From an uncultured Massilia sp. (GTDB lineage: Bacteria; Pseudomonadota; Gammaproteobacteria; Burkholderiales; Burkholderiaceae_D), in assembly GCA_913778765.1 (NCBI GenBank), contig CAJYXO010000142.1:1-38905 (forward strand): DNA of 38,905 nucleotides. Direction: 5' to 3'. The position numbers and the translations under genes are program-made. The notes beneath the pieces are model-generated. The model was given only the letters and a program-made list of their open reading frames with translations, was not told where the DNA came from and did no database searches. This document shows, piece by piece, positions 8,106 to 16,593 of the stretch (the first letter of the stretch is position 1; each line of letters begins with the position of its first letter).

Positions 8106-9674
8106 TTGAAGATCTCGATCGGCCACCGCCTGTTCGCTTCCGTCCTGCTCGCGATCCTCGCGGTGGCGGCGGGCGCCATCTACCTGCTGCGCCAGAACGT
8201 GCTGGCCGGCTTCGGCGACTATGCCGTCGGGATCGAGCTGGATCGCCTCGACGAGCTGTCCGGATCGCTGGCGCGCCAGTACCGCGGCCACGGCGGCTGG
8301 GCCTTCCTGCCGGCCGGCGATGCGCGCGCACGCTGGATCGCGCGCGAGCTCGAACGGCTGCAGGACGCACGCGAGGCGGCGGGGCCGGCCGCGCCGGCCA
8401 CACCGGCCGCCGAGCTCACCCCGGCCGTCGCCCCGGCGGCGCCCGCCGCACCGGCCGCACCCGCCGCGCCGCCGGCCCCACCCGCCCCGCCGCCGGCGCC
8501 AGCCGCCCCTGCGGCGCCCCTGCCGCCGCTGCCCGCGCCGCGCATCGGCCCGGTCGTCGTGCCGGAAGCGGGAGTCGACGCCTCCCTGCCCCAGCGCATC
8601 ACCCTGCTCGATGCCGACGGCCGCTACCTGGCCGGACGCAAGCCCGATGCGATCCCGCTGGTGCGCCGTGCGATCGAGGTGAACGGCCGCACCGTCGGCT
8701 ACCTCGGCGTGGCGCGCAGCCATCGTCCCAGCGACGCCATGGCCCTCGCCTTCCTCGAACAGCTGGGCGCCAGCCTGTGGTGGATCCTGGCCTTTGCGGT
8801 GGCCTTCTCGGCGCTCGCGGCGACCCTGCTGGCGCGCCACTTCCGCCGGCCGATCCGCCAGCTCGCAGGCGGCGCCGCGATGCTGGCCGAGGGCCGCTTC
8901 GACACCCGCCTGCCCGCCGCCCGCAGCGACGAACTGGGCGAGCTGGCGCGCCATTTCAACGCGCTGGCGGCGCGCCTCGGCAGCGCGGAAAACGCGCGCC
9001 GCCAGTGGGTGGCCGACACCTCGCACGAGCTGCGCACGCCGCTCGCCGTGCTGCGCGCCCAGCTCGAAGCGGTCCAGGACGGCGTGCGCAGCGCGAGCCC
9101 GGACACGGTCGAGGCGATGCTGCGCCAGGTGCTGGCCCTGAACAAGCGGATCGACGAGCTGTACGCGCTGGCCCGCGCCGACGTCGGCGCGCTCGACCTG
9201 AAGCCGGAACCCCTCGACCTGTGGCAGCTGGCCTGCACGCAGGCGCGCGCCTTCGAAGCGCGGCTGCAGGCCGCCGGCCTGGCGCTCGAACTGGGCCCGG
9301 CGCCGCCGCAGGCGCTCGTCACGGCGGATTCCGACCGCATGCGCCAGGTGCTCGACAACCTGTTCGAGAACAGCCTGCGCTACAGCGCCGCCGGCGGGCG
9401 CGTGCGCCTGAGCGCATCGAATGCCGGCGGCCGGCTCTTCCTGCAGCTGGACGACAGCGCGCCCGGCGTCCCCGACGAGGCCCTGGCCCGCTTGGCGCAG
9501 CGCTTCTACCGCGTCGACGCCTCGCGCAGCCGCGCCCATGGCGGCGCCGGTCTCGGGCTGGCCCTGTGCCGGCGCCTGCTCGAAGCCCAGGGCGCGACGC
9601 TGGCATTCGCCCATTCCCCGCTCGGCGGCCTGCGCGCCACCGTCGCCATCGCCATCGCCATCGACCCGTCATGA
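8106..9674 (+). CDS. Sensor histidine kinase with Ala/Pro-rich periplasmic tract (BaeS-like)
   Basis: A 522-residue membrane kinase. TM1 spans about 10-28, the periplasmic region 30-222, TM2 223-243 and HAMP 244-297; HisKA carries TSHELRTPLAVL (His307), followed by HATPase_c with DNLFENSLRYS (N-box) and GGAGLGLALCRRLLEAQGA. Residues about 91-145 of the sensor region are almost only Ala and Pro, an unusual insertion that resembles a tract in the exported protein encoded just downstream. The only start in frame after an upstream TAG is TTG, which gives a sensible N-terminus. The stop overlaps the response regulator ATG (ATGA). It is probably an envelope-stress or metal sensor by similarity to BaeS; the signal is unknown. 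Confidence 0.93.
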   Translation: MKISIGHRLFASVLLAILAVAAGAIYLLRQNVLAGFGDYAVGIELDRLDELSGSLARQYRGHGGWAFLPAGDARARWIARELERLQDAREAAGPAAPATPAAELTPAVAPAAPAAPAAPAAPPAPPAPPPAPAAPAAPLPPLPAPRIGPVVVPEAGVDASLPQRITLLDADGRYLAGRKPDAIPLVRRAIEVNGRTVGYLGVARSHRPSDAMALAFLEQLGASLWWILAFAVAFSALAATLLARHFRRPIRQLAGGAAMLAEGRFDTRLPAARSDELGELARHFNALAARLGSAENARRQWVADTSHELRTPLAVLRAQLEAVQDGVRSASPDTVEAMLRQVLALNKRIDELYALARADVGALDLKPEPLDLWQLACTQARAFEARLQAAGLALELGPAPPQALVTADSDRMRQVLDNLFENSLRYSAAGGRVRLSASNAGGRLFLQLDDSAPGVPDEALARLAQRFYRVDASRSRAHGGAGLGLALCRRLLEAQGATLAFAHSPLGGLRATVAIAIAIDPS

Positions 9675-10345
9675 ACACCGCCATCTTCATCGTCGAAGAC
9701 GAACCCGAACTGGCCGCCCTGGTGGCCGATTACGCCCGCGCCGCCGGCTACCTGCCGACCGTGTTCGGCGACGGCGCCGAGGCCCTGGCGGCGATCCGGC
9801 GCGCGCCGCCGGCCCTGGTGGTGCTCGACCTGATGCTGCCCGGCCTGGACGGCCTGTCGGTGTGCCGCGAAGTGCGCGGCTTTTCCGATGTGCCGGTGGT
9901 GATGGTGACGGCGCGGGTCGAAGAGATCGACCGCCTGCTGGGCCTGGAGGTGGGCGCCGACGATTACCTGTGCAAGCCCTTCAGCCCGCGCGAGCTGATG
10001 GCGCGCATCAAGGCGATCCTGCGGCGTACCGGCCAGGGCCTGGGAGCGGGCGCGCCGGCGATCGAGGTCGACGAGGCCGCGCGCCGCATCCGCATCCACG
10101 GCCGCGCGCTGGAGCTGACGCCCACCGAATTCGGCATCCTGGCGGCGCTGGCGCGGCGCCCCGGCCAGGTGTTTTCGCGCGCCCAGCTGCTGGATGCCGC
10201 GCGCGAGGGCAACGTCAACCTCGACGTCGCCGACCGCGCGATCGACAGCCACGTCAAGAACCTGCGGCGCAAGCTGGAGACCGTGCTGCCGGGGGTGGAT
10301 GCGATCCATGCGATCTACGGACTGGGGTACCGGCTCGATTTATGA
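9671..10345 (+). CDS. OmpR-family response regulator (BaeR-like)
   Basis: The 224-residue protein has a receiver domain (acidic pocket VEDEPE near residues 8-13, phospho-acceptor Asp53 in VVLDLMLPGLDG, TAR near 80, CKPFSP with the conserved Lys) and a C-terminal winged helix (LTPTEFGILAALARRPGQVF, then DSHVKNLRRKLE and AIYGLGYRLDL). It overlaps the kinase gene by 4 bp and forms the cognate pair. Likely targets include the exported Ala/Pro-rich gene that follows, because a perfect inverted repeat lies between them; this is inference. Confidence 0.95.
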   Translation: MNTAIFIVEDEPELAALVADYARAAGYLPTVFGDGAEALAAIRRAPPALVVLDLMLPGLDGLSVCREVRGFSDVPVVMVTARVEEIDRLLGLEVGADDYLCKPFSPRELMARIKAILRRTGQGLGAGAPAIEVDEAARRIRIHGRALELTPTEFGILAALARRPGQVFSRAQLLDAAREGNVNLDVADRAIDSHVKNLRRKLETVLPGVDAIHAIYGLGYRLDL

Positions 10346-10350
10346 TGCGC

Positions 10351-10375
10351 GATTTGTGACTGCGGATCACAAATC
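10351..10375. promoter_or_regulatory. Perfect 9-bp inverted repeat with 7-bp spacer
   Basis: GATTTGTGA and TCACAAATC flank CTGCGGA directly after the response regulator stop, followed by TTCATTTTTCC. It could be a weak intrinsic terminator, a response-regulator operator, or a CRP-like site. The CRP core would be TGTGA-N6-TCACA, but here the spacer is 7. Confidence 0.5.
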
Positions 10376-10435
10376 TTCATTTTTCCTCCACATTCGGGAT
10401 GCACCATGCGTTCATCCAACCACGAGGAGAACACC

Positions 10436-10915
10436 ATGAAAACCACCGCCGCCCTGCTGGGCTTTGTCCTGCTGTCGGGCGCTGCCGGCGCCGCCCTGGC
10501 CGACGTCCACGTCTACGTCAATTGCGACGCCGCCGACGCCAGGTGCCCGAAGCCGCCCAAGCCGCCGAAGCCGCCGCGCGCACCCCTGCCGCCGGTCCCG
10601 CCTGCCCCCGCGGCGCCGGACATCGCCATGGCCGCCAGCCCCGCGGACGCCGCCCTGCCGGCGCCGCCGGCCCCGCCTGCGCCGGCCGCACCGGCGGCGC
10701 CCGCCGCACCACCTGCACCACCCGCGCCCCCGGCCCCGCCGGCGCCGCCGAAACTGCCGCCGGTGCCGGACAGCGCCCATGCCGACTGCGCATCGAAGAA
10801 GCCGGGCGCCCGCTACAGCTTCACCCTGCGTCCGGGCGAAACCATGTCCGGCGTCTGCGAAAAGCAGGACGGCAGGATGCGCTTCTCGCTGCGCGAGTAC
10901 AGGCTGCACGAGTGA
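10436..10915 (+). CDS. Exported Ala/Pro-rich protein of unknown function
   Basis: The 159-residue product starts at the ATG preceded by GAGGAGA (10424-10430). It has a Sec signal (residues 1-22, GAALA), a KPPKPPKPPR segment, then an almost pure Ala/Pro tract (about 75-106) and a small folded tail with YSFTLRPGETMSGVCEKQDGR. Four cysteines remain after cleavage (30, 37, 118 and 141), which could form two disulfides. No family is recognised. The tract resembles the one in the sensor kinase of the same locus, which suggests related physical roles such as spanning the periplasm, or binding a common partner. Confidence 0.8.
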   Translation: MKTTAALLGFVLLSGAAGAALADVHVYVNCDAADARCPKPPKPPKPPRAPLPPVPPAPAAPDIAMAASPADAALPAPPAPPAPAAPAAPAAPPAPPAPPAPPAPPKLPPVPDSAHADCASKKPGARYSFTLRPGETMSGVCEKQDGRMRFSLREYRLHE

Positions 10916-10935
10916 CTTTCCGGGCGGGAGCGGGT

Positions 10936-11349
10936 ATGCTTTTGCGCATGTCGCATCCCGCCGCCCCACCCAAACCGACCCCGTCCGAGCTGGAACTGCT
11001 GCGCATCCTGTGGCAGCTCGGACCCGCCACGGCCAGACAGGTCCACGAGGCGATCGCGCTCGAGCGTCCCGACATGACGGCCGCCACCGTGCTGCGCCTG
11101 CTGCAGCTGATGCATGCGAAAGGCCTGCTGCGGCGCGACGAAAGCCAGCGCGCCCACGTGTATGCGCCGGCCCAGCCGCAGGATGCCCTGCAGACCAGCC
11201 TGGTGAGCGAGCTGATCTCGAAAGCCTTTTCCGGCTCCGGCAAGGCGCTGGTGCTGGCCGCCCTGCGCGGCCACGTCAGCAAGAAGGAGCGCGACGAGAT
11301 CCAGGCGATCCTGCTCAGTGGCGACAACAGCGAGCGGAAGGACTCGTGA
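10936..11349 (+). CDS. BlaI/MecI/CopY-family transcriptional repressor
   Basis: A 137-residue protein with the penicillinase-repressor winged helix: PSELELLRILWQLGPATARQ, then DMTAATVLRLLQLMHAKGLLRR and a C-terminal dimerisation helix (FSGSGKALVLAALRG, SKKERDEIQAILL). BlaI-type repressors usually act with a BlaR/MecR sensor protease; none is adjacent, so the inducer is unknown. An alternative ATG lies 12 bp downstream (10948). GGGAG sits just before 10936. The stop overlaps the GTG of the next small gene. Confidence 0.88.
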   Translation: MLLRMSHPAAPPKPTPSELELLRILWQLGPATARQVHEAIALERPDMTAATVLRLLQLMHAKGLLRRDESQRAHVYAPAQPQDALQTSLVSELISKAFSGSGKALVLAALRGHVSKKERDEIQAILLSGDNSERKDS

Positions 11350-11540
11350 GCGACGCGCCGCAGGCAGTGGCGCCCGATCCGCGCCCGCTCCCGCCGAAAG
11401 AACCCGAACTCGAGGACTGCTGCGGCACCGGCTGCGTGATGTGCGTGTTCGACGTCTACCAGCTCGCGCTCGAGAACTACGAGCGGCAGCTCGCGGCCTG
11501 GGAAGCGCGCCAATGCGGACAGGCCGGTGGCGGTGCGTAA
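11346..11540 (+). CDS. Oxidoreductase-like domain mini-protein
   Basis: The 64-residue product has the compact motif ELEDCCGTGCVMCVFDVYQL followed by ENYERQLAAWEAR, typical of the Oxidored-like family (PF09791), known as short four-cysteine proteins in proteobacteria and in larger eukaryotic proteins. The cysteines may bind metal. It starts at a GTG overlapping the upstream stop by 4 bp and overlaps the ClC gene by 14 bp, so it is part of this operon. The biochemical role is not known. Confidence 0.8.
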   Translation: MSDAPQAVAPDPRPLPPKEPELEDCCGTGCVMCVFDVYQLALENYERQLAAWEARQCGQAGGGA

Positions 11541-13269
11541 GGCCGGACCCGGCCAGCGTCTGAAAGACCTGCTGGGCAAGAACAGCATGCTGCTGCTGGC
11601 CGCCGTGGCCGGCTTCGTCGGCGCGCTGGCCACGGTCGCCTTCCGCGACGCCTTGGCCGCCCTGCAGGAACTGCTGTACGGCCGCGCCGGCTCCTTCGTC
11701 GAGATCGCCGCCGCGCTGCCCTGGCAGACCCGCCTGCTGCTGCCCTGCGCGGGTGGGCTGCTGGCCGGCGCCGTGCTGTCGCTCGGCCGCCGGCTGCCGT
11801 CGCCGCGCCGGCCCGACTACATGGAAATCGTCGCCATCGGCGACGGCCGGGTGCCGGTCCGCCCCACGCTCGTCAACGGATTCTCTTCGCTGCTGTCGAT
11901 CGCGTCCGGCGGCTCGATCGGCCGCGAAGGCTCGATGATCCAGCTGGCGGCGCTCTCGGCCTCGGTGGGCGGACGCGCGCTGGGCCTGAGCCCGATGCGC
12001 ATGCGCCTGCTGGTGGCCTGCGGCGCAGCGGCCGGCATCGCAGCCGCCTACAATGCGCCGATCGCCGGCGCCTTCTTCGTCACCGAAATCGTGCTGGGCG
12101 CGATCGCCATGGACAGCCTGGGTCCGATCATGGTCGCCGCCGTGGTGTCGAACGTCACGATGCGCCACCTGCCCGGCTACCACCCGACCTACGAGATGCC
12201 GGCCTTCGCGCCGATCGCCGGCGCCGAGATGTTCGCCTTTGCGCTGCTGGGCGTGCTGGCCGGCCTGATCGCGCCGGCTTTCCTGGGCGTCCTGCAACGC
12301 AGCCGCCGGCTGTTCCAGGCATCCGGGCTGCCGCTGCCGCTGCGGCTGGCGCTCGGCGGCCTCGGGGTCGGCGCGATCTCGGTGTGGGTGCCTCAGGTCT
12401 GGGGCAACGGCTACAGCGTGGTGAATTCGCTCCTGCACCAGCCCTGGGTCTGGCACAGCGTGCTGCTGGTCCTGGCCTGCAAGCTGCTGGCGACCTGGCT
12501 GACGGCCGGCTCCGGGGCGGTGGGCGGCATCTTCACGCCCACCCTGTTCGTCGGCGCGACGGCCGGCTACCTGTTCGCCCTGGCCGTGCAGGCCGTGTGG
12601 CCCGGCGCCGCCGCGCTGCCGCCGGCCTACGTGGCGGTCGGCATGGGCGCAACCCTGGCCGCGGCCGCCAGCGCGCCGCTGATGGCGATCCTGATGATCT
12701 TCGAGATGACGCTCAGCTACCAGCTGATGCTGCCCCTGATGCTGGCCTGCGTGATCGCCCATGCGGTCGCGCGCGCGCTTGGGGGCGCCTCGATGTACGA
12801 GATCACGGCGCAGCGCCAGGCCGAGGCGGAAGAACGCGAGCGGCTGCGCGGCATGCGCATCGCCGAATTGATCCGTCCCGGCGAAACGGTGCTGCCGGAA
12901 CAGGCGCCGCTGGCCGCCGCGGCCGCGCTGTTCCGCCAGCATACGGTCAAGTACGTCTACCTGGTCGACGGGGCCAACCGCTACCGTGGCACGGTGGCCC
13001 TGCACGACATCGCGCCGCGCTTCCAGGATCCGGCGCTCGCCACCGAGCCCTGCGCCGACATCGCGCGGCCGGATGCGATCCCGCGGCTGACCGCCGGCAT
13101 GGGCCTGGACGACGCCCTGCGCGCCTTCATGCGCCACCATGGCGAGCGCCTGCCGATCGTGCGCGCGCCGGACGATCCGGAACTGCTCGGCGCCGTGCAC
13201 AAGACCGACCTGCTGGATGCCTACGTGCGGCTGAACAAGGGCCTGCTCTCGACCGGCATCGAAGCGTAG
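11527..13269 (+). CDS. ClC-family chloride channel/transporter with CBS domains
   Basis: A 580-residue ClC protein with about ten or more membrane helices, then a C-terminal CBS pair (about 440-570; MRIAELIRPGETVLP, KYVYLVDGANRYRG). Family motifs are present: GSIGREGS (gating Glu134), AAAYNAPIAGAFFVTEIVLG and GSGAVGGIFTPTLF. The external gating glutamate is kept, but the position of the internal proton glutamate of E. coli ClcA (Glu203) appears to be Ile (TEI, residues 186-188). It may therefore be a channel or an atypical exchanger; this alignment is by eye. The start is a GTG within the preceding gene; another GTG lies two codons on. Confidence 0.92.
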   Translation: MAVRKAGPGQRLKDLLGKNSMLLLAAVAGFVGALATVAFRDALAALQELLYGRAGSFVEIAAALPWQTRLLLPCAGGLLAGAVLSLGRRLPSPRRPDYMEIVAIGDGRVPVRPTLVNGFSSLLSIASGGSIGREGSMIQLAALSASVGGRALGLSPMRMRLLVACGAAAGIAAAYNAPIAGAFFVTEIVLGAIAMDSLGPIMVAAVVSNVTMRHLPGYHPTYEMPAFAPIAGAEMFAFALLGVLAGLIAPAFLGVLQRSRRLFQASGLPLPLRLALGGLGVGAISVWVPQVWGNGYSVVNSLLHQPWVWHSVLLVLACKLLATWLTAGSGAVGGIFTPTLFVGATAGYLFALAVQAVWPGAAALPPAYVAVGMGATLAAAASAPLMAILMIFEMTLSYQLMLPLMLACVIAHAVARALGGASMYEITAQRQAEAEERERLRGMRIAELIRPGETVLPEQAPLAAAAALFRQHTVKYVYLVDGANRYRGTVALHDIAPRFQDPALATEPCADIARPDAIPRLTAGMGLDDALRAFMRHHGERLPIVRAPDDPELLGAVHKTDLLDAYVRLNKGLLSTGIEA

Positions 13270-13392
13270 AATGGCGCCCATGGCCGACCTGGCGGGCGGC
13301 ATCGGTCGCGCGCTGCGTTCCCTGGCGAACAATCAAACGCCGCGCCCGTCATTACAATCCTCTCATCCACAAGCGTTTCGTGAGAGGCCGCC

Positions 13393-13854
13393 ATGTTCGA
13401 TATGGATCTTCCCTGGTGGGAATTTATTGCCCGTGGCACGATCATCTATCTTGCGCTGCTGGCCATGGTGCGCCTGTCGGGCCGGCGTACCATCAGCCAG
13501 CTGACGCCCTTCGACCTGATGGTGGTGATGTTGCTGTCGGAATCGGTGTCGAACGGCCTGTCGGGCGGCGACAATTCGGTCAGCGGCGGCCTGATCATCG
13601 CGGCCACGCTCATCGTCCTGAACGGCAGCATGGGACTGCTGTCGGCGCGCAGCCGGAAATTCGAAGTGGTGCTGGAGGGCGACGCGGTGCTGATCGGGCG
13701 CGACGGCGTGTTCTTCGACAAGGTCATGCACCGCAACCGCATCGGCCAGATCGACATCGAACAGGCGCTGCGCGAAGCCGGCTGCGCGCGTCACGAGATG
13801 CAATGCGCCTTCCTCGAAGCGGATGGCAGCATCACCATCATGAAGCGCGGTTAA
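13393..13854 (+). CDS. DUF421 (YetF-like) membrane protein
   Basis: A 153-residue protein with two or three N-terminal membrane helices containing RLSGRRTISQLTPFDLMVV, then a small cytoplasmic domain (VLEGDAVLIGRDGVFF, IEQALREAGC, LEADGSITIMKRG). This is the DUF421/YetF layout. The function of the family is poorly defined. The stop overlaps the stop of the convergent outer-membrane gene by 4 bp. Confidence 0.88.
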   Translation: MFDMDLPWWEFIARGTIIYLALLAMVRLSGRRTISQLTPFDLMVVMLLSESVSNGLSGGDNSVSGGLIIAATLIVLNGSMGLLSARSRKFEVVLEGDAVLIGRDGVFFDKVMHRNRIGQIDIEQALREAGCARHEMQCAFLEADGSITIMKRG

Positions 13855-14819
13855 AAGGCCAGGCCGGCGCCCAGCATGAACACGTCGGAATCGCGCTCGT
13901 AATTGGTGATCACGCGGCTCCAGGTGAGCTGGGCGCGCCAGTCGTCGCCGATGCGGTAGCGCATGCCGATCGAGGCGATCGGCGCCACGTGGTTCTCGCG
14001 CTCGCCCCGGGGGTCGGTGCGGTCGAGCTGGTCGCGCATCGCATAGGCGCCGAAACCCATCTGCAGCACCGTGCGCGCGGTAAAGGGGCGCAGCAGCCAT
14101 ACCTGGCCGGACACGCCCTTGCGCTCGGCCGCGTCGACTTTCCCTTCGCTCATCAGGATCACGCTCCACTCGACGTTCGGATTCACCGTGCGCCGGTATT
14201 CGAGGCCGTAGGAGGTCGCGGTTTCGGACTTGAAGCTGTTCACGATCGAGCGCCCGCCCAGCACCATCAGCAGGTTGTCGCCCTTTTCCGCGTTCGCCAG
14301 CCGGGTTGCGCGCGGCAGGTTGCGCAGCTCGTAGCCGGCGCCGAACAGCAGCATCGTGGTGTCGTGCGAGGTGATGCCGTGGGTGTGCGCCAGGCGCGTC
14401 TCCAGGTAGGCGTTCGAGGCCAGGTGGTATTTCACGCTCAGGCTCATCAGCTGGCCCCAGCCATGATCGTTGCGGTAGTCGCTGAGGGAGCCGTTGCCGG
14501 TGGTGGTGTCGAAGTAATAGTAGGGACCGAAGCCGGCAGCGAACGACCAGCCGCGCTGCGGGACCGGCGTGTGCAGCCAGACCTGGGCGCCGAGGCCGTC
14601 GCGGTGGTGCAGCTTCGGGTGGCCTTCGTTGAGGTAGTCGGCGCTGACCGAGAAGAACTTGTTGATGTGGTGATTGTAGCCGAGCGCGACGGCGAACGAG
14701 GTGTCGTCTTCGTTCTGGTCGACGCGCATGCCGCCCGCGAGCAGGGACGCATCCTGGGCCTGGGCCAGGCAGGCGACGAAGACGAGGGAGAAGGCGAGGG
14801 CAAGAGATCTGTTTGGCAT
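13851..14819 (-). CDS. Outer-membrane beta-barrel protein of unknown function
   Basis: About 322 residues. The ATG at 14819 begins MPNRSLALAFSLVFVACLAQAQ, a clear Sec signal; a TTG seven codons upstream is less likely. The mature part is a run of alternating aromatic beta-strands (YNHHINKFFSVSADYLNEG, GFGPYYYFDTTTGNG, MGFGAYAMRDQLDR) ending with aromatic GAGLAF, as in outer-membrane barrels. No specific family is recognised, although the size and strands suggest a 12- or 14-stranded barrel. Substrate or enzymatic role is unknown. Confidence 0.8.
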   Translation of the reverse strand: MPNRSLALAFSLVFVACLAQAQDASLLAGGMRVDQNEDDTSFAVALGYNHHINKFFSVSADYLNEGHPKLHHRDGLGAQVWLHTPVPQRGWSFAAGFGPYYYFDTTTGNGSLSDYRNDHGWGQLMSLSVKYHLASNAYLETRLAHTHGITSHDTTMLLFGAGYELRNLPRATRLANAEKGDNLLMVLGGRSIVNSFKSETATSYGLEYRRTVNPNVEWSVILMSEGKVDAAERKGVSGQVWLLRPFTARTVLQMGFGAYAMRDQLDRTDPRGERENHVAPIASIGMRYRIGDDWRAQLTWSRVITNYERDSDVFMLGAGLAF

Positions 14820-14992
14820 ATTTAATGAATCGCTGGTCAATTAGCGATTATGCCAAGCTTTCCAAATCTCAGTCGCCCTTGGGCACTATCTCAGCCGTAC
14901 GGTGCGAATCCAGCCCATCCTCCGGTGCTAAGTTTTGGACGGCACCCAGGACGGGTGCGTTGCAGAGACTCTGTTCAACAGGAGGTATTTCC

Positions 14993-15610
14993 ATGAAACA
15001 AGTTCTGTCAGTTCTCGCTCTGGCGGCGGCGACGGGCCTGGCCAGCCCTGCCTTCGCACAGACCTACCGGGCGGTTGCGAGCGGCCCGGCCGAAAGTCCG
15101 CCGAACGCGTCTTTCGGAACCAGCCTGGTGACGATCGACCTCGACAGCAGCAAGCTGATGGTCGACATGCCGTTCCGCGACCTGGCCGGCGCCACGACCG
15201 CCGCGCACATCCACTGCTGCACGGCGGACGCCTTCACCGGCACCGCGGATGTCGCCATGCCGTTGACCGACTTCCCGACCGGGGTCCGGGCCGGCAGCTA
15301 CTCGATGGCCTTCCCGCTCTATGAGGAGACGTCGTATGACCCGGCCTTCCTGAAGGCGAACGGCGGTTCGGTGAAAGCGGCCGCCTCGGCACTGGTGGAC
15401 GGCATCAACGCCAACGAGGCCTACGTCAACATCCACACGAGCGCCTATCCGGGCGGCGAAATCCGCGGCTTCATCGTGGCGGCGCCGATTCCGGAACCGG
15501 CCGAGTGGGCGATGATGGCCGGCGGGCTGGCCGGCCTGCTGTGGCTGGGACGCCGGCGCCGGCCGCAGCTCAATCGGCAACCGGGCCGGCAACCGGCCTG
15601 GCAGCGCTAG
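14993..15610 (+). CDS. CHRD-domain protein with PEP-CTERM sorting signal
   Basis: A 205-residue exported protein. AGGAGG lies 8 bp before the ATG. The signal peptide ends near ASPAFA (22). The CHRD domain (about 24-163) has AAHIHCC and YVNIHTSAYPGGEIRGF. The tail carries a PEP-CTERM signal: PEP at 167-169, a hydrophobic helix, then four Arg (187-190), followed by an unusual 15-residue extension. PEP-CTERM proteins are processed by exosortase and linked to exopolysaccharide; no exosortase lies in this window. The last 41 bp overlap the convergent gluQ gene, which explains the extension after the Arg cluster. Confidence 0.9.
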   Translation: MKQVLSVLALAAATGLASPAFAQTYRAVASGPAESPPNASFGTSLVTIDLDSSKLMVDMPFRDLAGATTAAHIHCCTADAFTGTADVAMPLTDFPTGVRAGSYSMAFPLYEETSYDPAFLKANGGSVKAAASALVDGINANEAYVNIHTSAYPGGEIRGFIVAAPIPEPAEWAMMAGGLAGLLWLGRRRRPQLNRQPGRQPAWQR

Positions 15611-16535
15611 CGAAATCCGCCAGCGAAGCGCCGCGTTCGGCAAGCAGCTTGGCCCAGGCCGGGACCGCCTGCTGCCAGAACGCGGCCAGCGACCCGATGT
15701 CCGCGGCCGGGTCGAGACGCAGTCCGAGGAAACCGGCGGACTGCCGCAGGGCGGCGACGGCGGCCTCTTCGCTGCCCGGCTCGACGGCCAGCGCGCCGGT
15801 CTGTTTCGACAGCTTCTCGCCGTTCGCATTGCGCACCACCGGCACGTGCAGGTAGCGCGGGGTCGGCGCCCCGAGCAAACGCTGCAGGTAGATCTGGCGC
15901 GGCGTCGAATCCAGCAAATCGGCGCCGCGGACGACGTCGGTGACGCCCTGCGCCGCATCGTCGACCACCACGGCCAGCTGGTAGGCCCAGTAGCCGTCCG
16001 CGCGCTTGAGCACGAAGTCCCCGGATTCCAGCGCCAGCCTTTGCTCCACCGGTCCGGCAAAGCGGTCCGTGAAGCGCACCACGTCCTCGCCCTGCGCCGG
16101 CACCCGCAGGCGCAGGCTGCGCGCTTCGCGTCCCGGCGCCAGGCCGTGGCGGCAGGTGCCGGGGTAGATCGCGGCGCCGTCCGGTCCGACGCCCAGGCGC
16201 GAATCGGCGATCTCGCGGCGGTTGCAGCCGCAGCCGTACACGTGATCGGCGAGGCGTTCGCGCGCGGCCTGGTACAGGCCCTTGCGCCGGCTCTGCCAGA
16301 CGATCTCGCCATCCGAATGCATGCCCAGCCAGTCCAGTTGCGCGAGGATGGTGTCGGCGGCGCCGGGCACGGCGCGGCCCTCGTCGATGTCTTCGATGCG
16401 GATCAGCCAGGCGCCGGCGTTGGCGCGCGCGTCGAGGTAGCTGGCCAGGGCCGCCACCAGCGAACCGGCATGCAGCGGGCCGCTCGGGGACGGGGCGAAG
16501 CGGCCGATGTAGGGTCGGGAAGGGGTTGTGCTCAC
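15570..16535 (-). CDS. gluQ: Glutamyl-Q tRNA(Asp) synthetase
   Basis: A 321-residue paralogue of the GluRS catalytic domain. It has RFAPSPSGPLHAGSL (HIGH-like), LIRIEDIDEGR, a zinc site (YGCGCNRR and IYPGTCRHG), DVVRGADLLDSTPRQIYL and the KMSKS-like EKLSKQ. It lacks the anticodon-binding domain, as expected for enzymes that glutamylate queuosine in tRNA(Asp). The chosen GTG start, with AAGGTG about 7 bp upstream, places SRPYIGRFAPSPSG near the N-terminus; the frame continues far upstream but enters the divergent pyp gene. Divergent from pyp with a 210-bp gap. Confidence 0.93.
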   Translation of the reverse strand: MSTTPSRPYIGRFAPSPSGPLHAGSLVAALASYLDARANAGAWLIRIEDIDEGRAVPGAADTILAQLDWLGMHSDGEIVWQSRRKGLYQAARERLADHVYGCGCNRREIADSRLGVGPDGAAIYPGTCRHGLAPGREARSLRLRVPAQGEDVVRFTDRFAGPVEQRLALESGDFVLKRADGYWAYQLAVVVDDAAQGVTDVVRGADLLDSTPRQIYLQRLLGAPTPRYLHVPVVRNANGEKLSKQTGALAVEPGSEEAAVAALRQSAGFLGLRLDPAADIGSLAAFWQQAVPAWAKLLAERGASLADFASAARPVAGPVAD

Positions 16536-16593
16536 GGGCGACACCTTAGCACAGGCCTGCCGGACGGTGTATGCGGCGCCGCCTGTCGCATGT

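Noticed and set aside
10351..10375. A genuine CRP site
   Set aside because: The arms match but the spacer is 7 rather than 6, so I kept it only as an inverted repeat.
14841..14992. A possible cyclic-di-GMP or other riboswitch before the CHRD/PEP-CTERM gene
   Set aside because: No known riboswitch core could be matched. Only a small GCACCC/GGGTGC hairpin (14942-14958) is visible, and a sigma-54 site could not be aligned convincingly.
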